Part shown: positions 42,052 to 51,590 of the stretch, in pieces
How positions within the stretch are numbered: the stretch's first letter is position 1
Layout: every line of letters starts with the position of its first letter
Assembly (NCBI GenBank): GCA_905221605.1
Contig: CAJNDS010002357.1
Coordinates: forward strand, 846,331 to 910,330
Direction: 5' to 3'
Source: Symbiodinium natans
Lineage: Eukaryota > Sar > Dinophyceae > Suessiales > Symbiodiniaceae
Length of the DNA: 64,000 nt
Translations under genes and position numbers: made by a program
The notes under the pieces: generated by a model
The model's input: the letters and a program-made list of their open reading frames with translations, nothing else
Databases searched by the model: none
Told to the model about the DNA's origin: nothing

Positions 42052-42234
42052 CTCAGATGCATGTTTTGAAAGGTTTAGGGCCTTAGGGCTTTAGGGGTTT
42101 TGGATTCAGGGTTGAGGCTGCTTAGGGTTTCAGGGCCTGAGGGCGCCAAGGGCTGTGAGGGATCCCCAGCCCTGATGCACCACCTAAACCCCTAAACTCC
42201 AATAGCAGTAACCTTAGACCCTAAACCCTAAGCC

Positions 42235-42498
42235 CTAATGGGGATCCTGTCTGTGTGGATTCAGAGGGACTCTGCACGCTTTGGGGCCGATGCGAGCTCT
42301 GTCTTTGGCGCAAATTTGCGTTGAGAGGCTGGCATCATGCGTGCCTACTGCTAAGAAGCCGATGATCACCAGTGCAGCAAAAGGCTTCCGCGACCACAAC
42401 AGAGCAAAGAGCGATGACTGCACGGACTGCTGGAATTCGGAAGTACAGGTCGGCAACAGCCCGGCTCTGCGTGCTGCCACTTCTTGTCTATTTGCCAT
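42235..42498 (-). CDS. Possible first exon with membrane anchor, 87 codons
   Basis: ATG at 42498 opens MANRQEVAARRAGLLPTCTS, then EFQQSVQSSLFALLWSRKPF, then AALVIIGFLAVGTHDASLS. A hydrophobic stretch AALVIIGFLAVG follows a basic segment, as in a single-pass or first transmembrane helix. The frame ends at a stop at 42235, but a donor could lie earlier. One of the three long frames of the middle region. Confidence 0.5.
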   Translation of the reverse strand: MANRQEVAARRAGLLPTCTSEFQQSVQSSLFALLWSRKPFAALVIIGFLAVGTHDASLSTQICAKDRARIGPKACRVPLNPHRQDPH

Positions 42499-43082
42499 GC
42501 CTCAGTGAGGAAGTGTCTGTGCTCCACAGCTTGAGGTGACCTGTTTGGATGGTCTCTTCACAACCCCAAACCCAAAACCCTAAACCTTCCCGGAGAATCC
42601 TGGCATTTCTGAGCAACAGGCCCAAAAAGGAAATCAGAATAAACCCTGAACCCTCAACCCCGAAACCCGTTTGCCTACGGGTTTCCAAACCCTGAACCCC
42701 GAACCCTGAACTTGGTCGGCACTTATTAGGTTTCAAGCTTATGGGGTTTAGGGGTTTAGGGGAAAAGGGACCTTCATGAGGGGCCGACACCTCGTGAGTG
42801 TTACGAAGCTAGATACACCCAAATCCTACACACCCAGCAGCATCCTTTGCGGTATCATGCCCTGAGCTAAACAATAGCATACCACTAGTGGACCCCCTGG
42901 CCGGCAAATAAGGAGGCCCACGCCTTTGCTTTGTTTCAGGGGGGGTTATAAGGGAAGGTAGTCCGCCGCCCCAAACAAAAAATTAGGAAGCAGGTCTTAG
43001 GGTTAGGGTACAGGGTTCAGGGTTCAGGGTTCAGGGTTTAGGGTTGAGGGTTGAGGGTTGAGGGTTTAGGGTTCCACATTTT

Positions 43083-43145
43083 CCGGCCCGAGCACCACTT
43101 TGGTGCGGGGATGGCCCGACGTGCGGCGTACCAGAGGAATCATGG
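43083..43145 (-). CDS. Exon candidate
   Basis: After ATCGAGAG it reads MIPLVRRTSGHPRTKVVLGP and then ENV; a second frame (HDSSGTPHVGPSPHQ) is open too. Confidence 0.4.
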
Positions 43146-43329
43146 CTCTCGATCCGCCTAAGGGCGCCTAAGGGCTTAGGGTTTGGGGTCTGGGGTTTAG
43201 GGTTTAGGGTTAGGGGTTAGGCTACATGAACCCCTTAGGGGGCTAGTAGCGTCCATGTGGCCGCTACAAGACATAGCGCCTCCATGAAACATGCCGTGTT
43301 CGAGTTGAGGTGGTGTTGCCTTCTGGCAG

Positions 43330-43501
43330 GCACGGCCTCGACGTGGTCTCTGTGTGTCACTTCTTGGAATGCCGGATGGTGTATGGGAGTAGGACCGGCT
43401 TCGGTCCCTACAGGCCATCGGTGTATACAATTACTGATGTAGATGAAACCTTTTATGAACTACCCAAGAGACCGTTTCTGAACGAATATATGCCTCTCTA
43501 G
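43330..43501 (+). CDS. Plus-strand terminal exon candidate
   Basis: After CTTCTGGCAG the plus-strand frame reads HGLDVVSVCHFLECRMVYGS, then GPYRPSVYTITDVDETFYEL, then PKRPFLNEYMPL and TAG. Its acidic/aromatic C-terminus is the most protein-like on either strand here. It is the main exception to the minus-strand rule, so it may come from an inserted element or separate gene. The minus strand across it is Arg/Ser/His-rich and less convincing. Confidence 0.42.
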
Positions 43502-44332
43502 TATGGCATTTGCAGCTGCAAATCTGTCTCTGTGTCTGCGTATCTGTCGGCTGGTGGGGGTGGCTGTACAGGTGTGAGCCGAGAATCACGCGGCGCTTGT
43601 AAAACTGCGGCTCGCGGCATCGCAAGCTACCCAACCTTAAGAACCCCAAACAAAATCACATTTTAATTACAACCCAAGAACCTTAGATGAGGCATAAACG
43701 GCCTCTTACAGGGTCCTTAAGGGAGGGGGTGAATGGGGGGTAGGTGGGTAGCATTGGGGAACCTTGGGTATAGGCTTTAGAGCGAAACCACAACCCCGGA
43801 ATACCAGGGCACAAAACATCGACACAGGGTTTAGAAGGGGAAGAGGCTTTCGGGTGTATAGGGTTGAGGCCTTACACCCTCATTCTGGAAGAGAAGCTGC
43901 CCAAGAAAACGCCCTTCCAGATCAGCCGGGTAGACACCAGGACAAAGGCCCCACGAAGTAGGGTTACAAGTACACCCAATACGGATATAGCCAGTTCGAA
44001 CTATGCAGTGACTCGATGTGGAATCCCACTAAAAACCACCCATCAACCACCAAGTAGTCATTCATGAGTCCATGATTCAGAGGGGCATCATCTTCAAGCA
44101 GCCCTGTAAACCCCCAAGCCCTAAAATCAAGGGATCAAGGCTCGTACCTTTAAGGATGTACCCCTTAGAGGTTCCCTCAATGTAACCCTAATATGAACCC
44201 TTCTATTCCCTGAGAGAATCTTTACAAAGGGTTCCAAGCGCAAGGGAACAACCTTGAGATTCCAAGATAACCCTAAACCCCAAACCCTGAACCCTAAACC
44301 CTAAACCCTAAACCCTACACCCTAAGCTTTTC

Positions 44333-44440
44333 TTGACGACCCCGGAGAGGAGTCCGAGGCAAAGGCCCCTGAGAAAAACCTGAAAGCCTGGCCTCCCACA
44401 CAGTGGCACGAGGATTGATTCCGGCGCAGGGGCGCCATGG
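44333..44440 (-). CDS. Possible first exon
   Basis: ATG at 44440 opens MAPLRRNQSSCHCVGGQAFR and continues FFSGAFASDSSPGSSRKA. Alternatively an acceptor GGCCAG at 44398 starts the exon at AFRFFSG. CCCTAAA lies to the left and a TTTAGGG array to the right. Confidence 0.45.
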
Positions 44441-44449
44441 GGCCGGTTG

Positions 44450-44538
44450 GGTTTAGGGTTTAGGGTTTAGGGTTTAGGGTTTAGGGTTTAGGGTTTAGGG
44501 TTTAGGGTTTAGGGTTTAGGGTTTAGGGTTTAGGGTTT
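44450..44538 (+). repeat. TTTAGGG array followed by TTTCAGG units
   Basis: Twelve perfect units and then four TTTCAGG units, a local variant block. Confidence 0.95.
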
Positions 44539-44627
44539 CAGGTTTCAGGTTTCAGGTTTCAGGTTTAAGGTTTAGGGTTAAAGTTAGAGGGTCTAAAGGG
44601 TTCACTGGATTCAATTAAGGGGTCAAC

Positions 44628-44661
44628 TGTTCTTGTCGGGGCGACGCCAACGCGCATTTTG
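44628..44661 (-). CDS. Very short exon candidate
   Basis: After CTTTCAG it reads QNARWRRPDKN. Good acceptor; 34 bases only. Confidence 0.38.
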
Positions 44662-45123
44662 CTGAAAGGTGAAGTATCCCAAAACCCTAAGGCCTTCCTT
44701 TGTTGAGCCTCGACTGGCAACAACAAAACTGAGCAAGTGTTTTCTCAGGTTTCGCTATACTAGCAATAGCAACAGATGATCACCAAGGAGACTATGCAAA
44801 CAAGTTTGGGTCTGGCGGGGGGTCGCTGAGTGCTGCAGCTTTCTGCAGGGGGTCAAGGGGAACGGGACGCAGTGCTAAACCCTAACCCCCTACGTTTAAG
44901 GCACATTCCTTCGTTAGAGGAGGGTCTTTGGGCTTGTCGGGTAGCCCCTACGCCCTATAGTCATGCAACCTTAAACCCTCTCAACCCAAAATCCCCTTAC
45001 ACTTCCTTGTTTAAGGTACATTGTAGGCGCTGTCTAGTTGCTAAATTCGGGCCTAAACCCTAGCCCCTAAACTCCAAACCCTCGACCCTAAGCCCAACGC
45101 CCTGAACCCCAAAGCCTGACCCT

Positions 45124-45222
45124 AAGGGTCCATGCATTAACCCAAAAGTGGGCCCATTCAAAAGTCCCTATTTAGGAGGTGCTTTACAGCCCAAGTGCTC
45201 CCTATTTAGGTACCTGGACCCT
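45124..45222. repeat. Family 4 inverted-repeat element
   Basis: Begins AAGGGTCCATGCATTAA and ends TTTAGGTACCTGGACCCTCA. Confidence 0.7.
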
Positions 45223-45285
45223 CAAGCCTCCCTAAACCCTAAACCCTAAACCTAAACCCTAAACCCTAAACCCCAAACCCCAAAC

Positions 45286-45378
45286 CCTGCGGGGAAGTGG
45301 AGGACGGCACCGTGCTTTGCTGGGGATCGGCGCCAAGACGCTGCAGTGCGGCGCGAAGAAGGACCATTGTGGCTCGGC
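45286..45378 (-). CDS. Exon, 31 codons, frame ambiguous
   Basis: Bounded by CACCAG and AGG|GTTTGG, exactly 31 codons in the frame AEPQWSFFAPHCSVLAPIPS followed by KARCRPPLPRR. A second frame, MVLLRAALQRLGADPQQS, is equally open. Good splice sites and TTTAGGG on the right support the exon. Confidence 0.5.
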
Positions 45379-46078
45379 CTGGTGCGTTGTAAGGGCATAT
45401 AGGGCTTAGGGTTTAGGGTTTAGGGTTTAGGGTTTAGGGTTTGGGGTTTAGGGTTTAGGGTTTGGGGTTTGGGGTTTTGGGACTTACCTCTACAGTTTAG
45501 ATGTAGGGCTTCAAGGGGATTAGGGAGATGGCAAGGGGCAGGGCTAACCCTAGATCCTAAATCGAGGGCTGGACACCCCCACACCCTAAACCCGAAACCC
45601 TATGTAAACCCGGTATCTGGACCGAGGTCCCCCTGTGAGCCTTCGACCTTCGAGCAAGTTTGGCTGATATTTCGGAAAGCCCCCGCACCAAAAAAGAATC
45701 TAAACCTCAGGCCTTAAACCCAGAGCTTAAAAACCTAAACCCCCTAAACCCCTAAGCCCTACACCCCAGGAAAGCTTAACCCCAGCCAGAAACCCTATAA
45801 CCCCAGAAACACTTTAGCCCCAGAAACCCTAAACCCCCAGAAGCCCTATACCCCCAGAAACCCTAAACCCTAAACCCTAGAAACCCTAACTCATGAGATT
45901 CTGCCTTGGACCCCTAAGGTTGTACCCTGGGGTTTGGGGACCCTTTTTGAGATCCTCTAAGGGTATATAGGGGGGGCCATATTGGGAGTACATTAAGGGA
46001 AAGACGAGCCTTAACCCCGAAACCCTAAACCCTAAACAGCTTCATCCAGAAAAGGTATGACTCCGATAGTTTTTTTAT

Positions 46079-46219
46079 GGGTCCATGTACCTAAACAGGG
46101 AGTACTTGGGCCTTATAAAGCAACTCTTGGGAGGTTCCCCCTTATACTAAAAGTCCTTAGTAGGGACGATAATAAGGGGTACTATAATCCCTATTAAGGA
46201 CTGTTAGAATAAGGTGCTC
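46079..46219. repeat. Left half of a family 4 element joined to a family 3 element
   Basis: GGTCCATGTACCTAAACAGG (family 4) runs to about 46129, where TTCCCCCTTATACTAAAAGT opens a family 3 element ending near 46219. A matching right half of family 4 is at 46671-46741, so the interval between may be an insertion. Confidence 0.55.
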
Positions 46220-46440
46220 CTGGCGTTCAGGACCGAAGCAAAACAGATAAGTTCGCGCGAGGTCCGACAGTTGCTGACCGAAATCAGAAGACTCGAAGGC
46301 CTTCCTCGCCGTGCTCATAATCAACCGGCAGCACGCCACCACACTCTTCAGATGTGTTCAGGCAATTTCGTTCCAAGATCCAGTCCCCAAAGCTTCACGG
46401 ACTTTGAGCCATGCATGAAGCCATCGCTTGCCCGATGATG
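46220..46440. CDS. Open island, strand undecided
   Basis: Minus strand reads MSTARKAFESSDFGQQLSDL and then ARTYLFCFGPERQEH. Plus strand reads REVRQLLTEIRRLEGLPRRA and continues for about 70 codons. Context favours minus. Confidence 0.3.
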
Positions 46441-46471
46441 CTCATCTCTTTTGTGAATGATTCTGCAGTGG

Positions 46472-46573
46472 TCACCGGGGCCGTATGTAAGTGCGCGGAT
46501 GCACTTCATCCTTGGCTGTGTCCGGAATGCTAGGTGCGAACAAACCGGTGAGTGCTGAGGTTTCTAACAAGGC
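46472..46573 (-). CDS. Exon, 33 codons to a stop
   Basis: After CAGTGCAG the frame reads ALLETSALTGLFAPSIPDTA, then KDEVHPRTYIRPR and TGA. It begins exactly at the acceptor in phase 0. It is either a last exon or continues past a donor; composition is strongly protein-like. Confidence 0.55.
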   Translation of the reverse strand, partial: ALLETSALTGLFAPSIPDTAKDEVHPRTYIRPR

Positions 46574-46670
46574 CTGCACTGTTTTTTGTCATCATCTGTG
46601 GTCAGGATCAGCGTGGGCAGATGACAGAGGCGGTAATGCGCGGGGCTTCAACCCCACGGCAGAATGAGTC

Positions 46671-46741
46671 CCAAAGTACCTCCTAGATCGGGACTTTTGG
46701 GCCCAAGCATATAAGAATGTGGTACATGGACCCTTAGGGTT
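46671..46741. repeat. Right half of a family 4 element
   Basis: Contains GGACTTTTGGGCCCAAGCAT and ends GTGGTACATGGACCCTTAGG, which is the right part of the copy at 51988-52097. Confidence 0.6.
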
Positions 46742-47023
46742 ACAACAAGTTGCCAATACTAGAAACCCTACACCCTAAACCCCAAACCCTAACCCTAAAC
46801 CCCAAACCCTAAACCCCAAACCCCAAACCCCAAACCCTAGACCCCAAACCCTAAACCCTAAACCCCCTTTGCAACCAGTTGCACACACACAAAGGGTTTA
46901 GGGTTTAGGGTTTAGGGTTTAGGGTTTAGGGTTTAGGGTTTAGGGTTTAGGGGGGCGCCTCCAACGCCTCGAGGCCCTCCACGCCCGTGCCGTGCACGTC
47001 GGCTCCGGAGCCTCATCTGAGGG

Positions 47024-47440
47024 TTTAGGGTTTAGGGTTTGGGGTTTAGGGTTTAGGGTTTGGGGTTTAGGGTTTGGGGTTTAGGGTTTAGGGTTTGGGG
47101 TTTAGGGTTTAGGGTTTGGGGTTTAGGGTTTAGGGTTTGGGGTTAAGTGTTTAGGGTTTGGGGTTTAGGGCCGTTTAGGGTTTAGGGTTTAGGGTTTGGG
47201 GTTTAGGGTTTGGGGTTTAGGGTTTAGAGTTTGGGGTTTAGGGCTTGGGGTTTATGGTTTGGGGTTTAGGGTTTGGGTTTAGGGATTCGGGTTTAGGGTT
47301 TAGGGCTTGGGGTTTAGGGTTTGGGGCTTGGGGTTTGGGGTTTGCGGTTTAGGGTTTGGGGTTTGGGATTTAGGGTTTGGGGTTTAGGGATTGGGGTTTA
47401 GGGTTTAGGGTATAAGTTTAGGGAAGAGGGTTTAGGGTTT
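47024..47440 (+). repeat. Mixed TTTAGGG/TTTGGGG tract, about 415 bp
   Basis: Heptamers alternate between TTTAGGG and TTTGGGG in short runs, with scattered substitutions. It looks like a higher-order array (A-A-G pattern) that has begun to decay. Confidence 0.9.
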
Positions 47441-47750
47441 GGGGTTTTAGGGCCCAGGCTGCCAAACAAGTCCTAGGGTTGGTGTTGCATTTGGGGTTTT
47501 TGGGTAGGGGTTTAGGTTTATTTAGGATTTTAGGGTTCAAGGTCTGAGGGTTTTCAAGGTTGTTTTTGAAAATCGTTTGGGGGGTTTGTGTAGCGTTGAG
47601 AGGTTTAGGGTTTGGGGTTTCATAGGGTTATGGGGTTGTCGGGCTTAGGGTATCGGCTATGGCTTGTGTGCACATAATTGGCAAGGAAAATGCCTATGTC
47701 CACGGCAAGTCCGCAGCTTCAGCCGGATGTTAGTAAGTGAGGGTTTTGGG

Positions 47751-47930
47751 GTCTGGACTCGGGGCGGGCGCCTCCGCCCGCTCTCGCTGACATGGCCCAT
47801 TCGAACATCCTCGGCACAACAGGCGTAGCGCGTTGTGCCCCTTGCGGAGCCCTGATTCACGGAAGCGCCGCGCAAGCCGTGCCGGAGCAAGTACTGCTCG
47901 ATCCTCCACCTCGCGCAGCTCTTCCAAAAG
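47751..47930 (-). CDS. Exon, about 60 codons, Cys-containing charged protein
   Basis: After GCGCCCAG it reads LLEELREVEDRAVLAPARLA (the first codon is split), then RRFRESGLRKGHNALRLLCR, then GCSNGPCQRERAEAPAPSPD. It has an acidic/basic amphipathic helix, then a CRGCSNGPC cluster that could bind a metal. One of the longest convincing exons. The other strand and frames are open too because of high GC, but less protein-like. Confidence 0.55.
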
Positions 47931-48485
47931 CTGGGCGCTCTGGTTTCCTTTTGCACTTCATTGGGAGTAGGGGGGTGCACAGGGGGGCGGGCGGGGGGGG
48001 TAGGGGGGGGGAGGGGGGTGGGATTAAGAGCTTCAAAGGAACAAAGGCTTGGGGTTTAGGATTATACAGTTGCCTCGGGTTATGGTCTTCTGGAGCTGCC
48101 TCCATCCCTCCATCAAGTACCCTGACCTGGTTATTTGCTTTGAAGGTTTACCCTAAACCCAAAACCCTAAACCCCCCAAACAAAACCACTAAACCCCCTA
48201 AACCCCCAAAACCCCCTAAACCCCCCAAAACCACCCTAAGCCCTGAACCCCGACCTTACAAGGCAACCTGACAACCCTTCTAATACATGACAAGCTGTTT
48301 ACAAGGAAGCCCTAGCCTAGACGATACGGACTAAACCAAGAAACCATGAAAACACCCTAAGCCCGGTAGAAACCCTAAAGCGCCTGAACCCCGAAAAGCC
48401 CCGAGCCCCCTTAACCCACTAAAACCGCCTAAACCCCCCCCCACACCACCTAAACCCCCTAAACGCCCGAAAGCCCCGAAACCCG

Positions 48486-48668
48486 CAACCCCCTAAAACC
48501 CCCTAAACCCCTAACCCCCTAAACCCCCTAAACCCCCTAAACCCCCTAAACCCCCTAAACCCCCTAAACCCCCTAAACCCCCTAAACCCCCTAAACCCCC
48601 TAAACCCCCTGAATCCTAAACCCTAAACCCTAAACCCTAAACCCTAAACCCTAAACCCTAAACCCTGA
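48486..48668 (-). repeat. CCCCCTAAA array passing into CCCTAAA array
   Basis: About thirteen nonamer units CCCCCTAAA are followed by eight CCCTAAA heptamers, a change of unit length at about 48612. Confidence 0.92.
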
Positions 48669-48674
48669 ACCCAT

Positions 48675-48743
48675 CCAATAGCCGCCGGGGGAGCTCCCTG
48701 AACCCGCGGCAGCGGAGGCGGAAAGAGCTTGCAAGCGGCCCGC
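48675..48743 (-). CDS. Exon candidate
   Basis: After GGCGACAG it reads AGRLQALSASAAAGSGSSPG and then GYW. Ala/Ser-rich but not repetitive. CCCTAAA adjoins on the left, TTTGGGG on the right. Confidence 0.48.
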
Positions 48744-49204
48744 CTGTCGCCAGGGAGCCCCGAAGCCCTGAAAGGGCTTTGGGAGTTGGGGTTTGGGGAA
48801 TTAGAAGAGGGGGGTTAGGGGGTTTAGGGTTAAGGGGGTTAAGGGGGCTTAGGGGGTTTAGGGGGTTTAGAGGCTTTAGGGTTGTTAAGTTTACAGGTTT
48901 TTGGGTTTAAGGGGTTTAGGGTTTTGTGTGAGTAACGATTTTCGCTCAAATCCCTGACAGCCTGCCGTAAAGCATTCTTGTGAATTAATAGAGCTCGTGT
49001 TCAACATTGCTTGTCCCATGTTGGATGACATTGCAACACTTAGCTACTTGATGTGAGCACAAGACATTCCTTGTATTGCACACACGGCCTGACTTTTGTG
49101 TTGAGGGTATATTGAACTTTGGGAGAATCATTTAAAAAAAACATGGCAAAAGTACTATATACACTAAACCCCAAATCCTAAAAGCCCAGGGTTTAGGGTT
49201 TACC

Positions 49205-49298
49205 CAAAGGCTCCAATGTAGTTCCTTTTTGGGTAGTTATAAGGGATTCTAGTATACTACCCCAAAAAAGGAACTACAAAAGAGCCTTTGGGTAGGGT
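49205..49298. repeat. 94-bp palindromic element
   Basis: Ends CCCAAAGGCTCCAATGTAGT and ACTACAAAAGAGCCTTTGGG are inverted, with an inner pair GTTCCTTTTTGGGTAGT / ACTACCCCAAAAAAGGAAC. Confidence 0.75.
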
Positions 49299-49308
49299 TG
49301 AGGGCCTA

Positions 49309-49359
49309 GAGAGGAAGAAGCAGGTGCGCCTCTAGGTGGAAACAGTGCAGCCATGCGTC
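49309..49359 (-). CDS. Exon candidate
   Basis: After CTGTGAG it reads DAWLHCFHLEAHLLLPL; the frame is also open upstream as LDGFRLACE. Rich in Leu and His. Confidence 0.48.
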
Positions 49360-49689
49360 CTCACAGGCCAGACGAAACCCATCCAGGGTGTAGGGTGTAG
49401 GGTGTAGGGTGTAGGGTGTAGGGGTGTAGGGTGTAGGGTGTAGAGTGTAGGGTGTAGGGTTTAGGGTTTAGGGTTTAGGGTTTAGTTTTTAGGGTTTAGG
49501 GTTTAGGGTTGGTTTAGGGTGTAGGGTTTAGGGTCTATGGTTTTAGGGAGGAGCTATACGGGCTCTAAGCCTGGTTATAAGTCTTGTGAAGTCCAAGAAC
49601 TACAGTTGGTACAGTAAGGGCTCCTCCCCCTTCGTACTCGATTCATGGGTACGCAAAACAAGTCTTTTCATGGAGGTTTCGTTATACAC

Positions 49690-49770
49690 ATCTATACATA
49701 TATATATATATATATTTATTTATTTATTTATTTATTTATATATATGTATATATATATATATATATATTAT
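49690..49770. repeat. (TA)n/(ATTT)n microsatellite
   Basis: Tracts of TATA, then TTTA/ATTT, then TATA. AT-only DNA in an otherwise GC-rich region. Confidence 0.95.
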
Positions 49771-49892
49771 GGTCAGTTGTCTTCATTATCAGGGTCCCTG
49801 TTTGGGTACTCTAAGTAAGAGGGGCCGCCTTATACTGAGGACCCCCAAAAAGGACCGTATTTTGGAACAGTGACCATAAATATGAATCCCTC

Positions 49893-49940
49893 TTTCTCTC
49901 TCTCTCACTCTCTCTCTCTCTCTCTCTCCCTCTCCCCCTC

Positions 49941-49981
<41 letters not shown>
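49893..49981. repeat. (CT)n microsatellite
   Basis: About 88 bp of CT dinucleotides with a few CC and CG interruptions. Confidence 0.95.
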
Positions 49982-49984
<3 letters not shown>

Positions 49985-50161
49985 CCTTCTGTGAACAAGC
50001 CAGGCTCTTAAAGGCGCGGCTCTATCACCAGCTGGTCTCCGCAACCCACCCCCTTGGGTTTCTGCTGCGAGAGAACTACCCTGCACGTTGAGTCCCTAAA
50101 GCCTTGACGCACTTGAAACTCATAGTAGCAAGCTTAAAGAACAGCCTTGGTTAACAACCGC

Positions 50162-50284
50162 GAACAAAACTTGGCTGCTCTTAGCAGGGTAGCTATAAAT
50201 GAAATTTTTAGCTGCCTTATTAAGAAACCCAAGAAACCCAAAAAGGCTAAAGATCTAAAGTTGCAGTAAAGCACCACAAAGAAA
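50162..50284 (+). repeat. Direct repeat, copy 1 (123 bp)
   Basis: Begins GAACAAAACTTGGCTGC and ends CACCACAAAGAAA; about 93% like copy 2 at 50562-50685. One plus-strand frame at its end reads KKPKKPKKAKDLKLQ and then a stop, which might be the tail of a basic protein. Confidence 0.85.
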
Positions 50285-50415
50285 AGGCTTAACAAAAGAA
50301 CTCCCGGCACCATCGACCCCTGCCAGAAACCCAACCCCTAAGACCCTGGTACCACAAAAGCCGAGACCACTTACACAAACCATACACTCTAAACCCTATG
50401 TAAACCCCCAGTCCC

Positions 50416-50552
50416 TACTTGGAGGTATAAGTTATAAGTAGGGTGATAAGTACCATGAAATAAGGTTATAGCCAGTTATAACTCTATAGTTACCCTACGC
50501 CCGACTTATTCCGTAGGTAACCCTACCTGCAACTACCCATGAACCTGAAAGT
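50416..50552. repeat. Family 2 inverted-repeat element
   Basis: Termini TACTTGGAGGTATAAGTTAT and AACTACCCATGAACCTGAAAG. It lies between the two copies of the direct repeat and ends 10 bp before copy 2. Confidence 0.7.
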
Positions 50553-50561
50553 CTAAACAAA

Positions 50562-50685
50562 GAACAAAATCTTGGCTGCACTTAGGAGGGTAGCTATAAA
50601 TGAGATTTTTAGCTGCCTTATTAAGAAACCCAAGAAACCCAAAAAGGCTAAAGATCTAAAGTTGCAGTAAAGCACCACAAAGAAA
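50562..50685 (+). repeat. Direct repeat, copy 2 (124 bp)
   Basis: The last 75 bases are identical to copy 1. It follows the family 2 element directly. Confidence 0.85.
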
Positions 50686-50691
50686 TCTTGC

Positions 50692-50742
50692 CTTGGTCAG
50701 AACCACCACGCGGAGTTGGGGGCCCGCCCAACGCCGCGGCGC
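50692..50742 (-). CDS. Exon candidate, frame ambiguous
   Basis: After GATGTCAG it reads APRRWAGPQLRVVVLTKA. The plus strand (PPNAAAPDIRYQDWALE) is equally protein-like, so this is a weak call. Confidence 0.3.
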
Positions 50743-50779
50743 CTGACATCCGCTACCAGGATTGGGCGCTTGAGGTTTT

Positions 50780-50880
50780 AAGGGGGGGTTTGGGGGGGTT
50801 TGGGGGGGTTTGGGGGGGGTTTGCGGGGGGTTTGGGGGGGTTTGGGGAGGTTTGGGGGGGTTTGGGGGGGTTTGGGGCTT
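50780..50880 (+). repeat. (GGGGGGGTTT)n array
   Basis: About ten units of G7TTT to G8TTT, probably grown from a telomere-like TTTGGGG seed. Confidence 0.9.
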
Positions 50881-51117
50881 TATGTAAGGCGTCGGGGGGC
50901 CTAGAAATTGGGGATTTTAAGGATTTCGGGTTCAAGATGGTTTGGGGGTTTAGGTTCAGGGGGCTGGAGGGGCTTTGGGCTTAGGATTCGGATCTACCGG
51001 GGGTTAAGGGGCTTAGGCTTTTAGGGGTTTAGTGGCATTCAGGGCTTTGGGGACTTCAGGGTTGGCTTAGGCTTATTTAGGTTTTGACGTTTGGGGTCAA
51101 GCGTGGCTAGGTAACTG

Positions 51118-51211
51118 TAGGGGCTGAGGCAGATAGGAGTTGATGATTTGCATCCTGACCCAGCAGACCCTTTCAGTATGGAAGCCTGCTGGCACAGATT
51201 GAAGCCGCGTT
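51118..51211 (-). CDS. Secreted-protein gene, exon 2
   Basis: After CACAACAG the exon reads RGFNLCQQASILKGSAGSGC and then KSSTPICLSPY. The split codon G|AA formed with exon 1 keeps the frame. Three Cys suit a secreted protein. The 3' end is uncertain: a possible donor is near 51118, while reading on gives SYLATLDPKRQ before telomere-like sequence. Confidence 0.6.
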
Positions 51212-51286
51212 CTGTTGTGAACATGTTGAAACCCATAACGTCTCACAGACGTGACGCATCAGCAACTTGTATATGACGTCACTTAC

Positions 51287-51590
51287 CTGTTGGACAGGGA
51301 AGCACCGCAGCTACCTGACATGCCACAGCCGGCACTGATGATGCGGGACCTTTGCCCATCATCATATGTTCCATGAATGCCAAGGCCAATATCAACGTTA
51401 AGTGTGCGACATGAGCACCAGCCTCCACGTAGGCTGAACCGCTGAACCACCCCCAGGATCCGCTGGCAAGTGGTTGTGAGCTTGAGACACTTGCAAACGG
51501 TTCAGAAGCCCACCAGCCGACTTCAGACGTCCAAGCAAGGGAAGCCGAGAGTATGCAATGCAGGACCAAAGCGCTTAGGCGAAACGACAT
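51287..51590 (-). CDS. Secreted-protein gene, exon 1 with signal peptide
   Basis: The first ATG of the frame gives MSFRLSALVLHCILSASLAW, a short basic start, an 11-residue hydrophobic core and small residues at -3/-1 (A-S-L-A), a textbook signal peptide cut near residue 19. The mature part is rich in Trp, Ser, Gly and Ala and includes a second hydrophobic stretch, HVAHLTLILALAF. The exon ends ACAG|GTAAGTG, a perfect donor. The 75-bp intron 51212-51286 has no telomeric repeat and exon 2 joins in phase. The product's function is unknown; expected location is the secretory pathway, surface or plastid in algae with complex plastids. Confidence 0.68.

Noticed and set aside
42281-42508. Plus-strand 75-codon frame opposite 42235-42498
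   Set aside because: The minus strand is ATG-led, has a proper membrane stretch and fits the strand of neighbouring exons.
45286-45378. RCC1-like repeat on the plus strand (CGEVEDGTVLCWG)
   Set aside because: The short match is suggestive, but the reading degenerates to Arg-rich sequence at once, splice sites fit the minus strand, and the minus strand gives an exact 31-codon exon.
48930-49145. Relic of the dinoflagellate spliced leader (GATTTTCGCTCAA) followed by an A-rich end, i.e. a retroposed transcript
   Set aside because: The match to the remembered leader end CCATTTTGGCTCAAG has three mismatches in 15; roughly one such match is expected by chance in a window this size on two strands, and the A tract is only eight bases.
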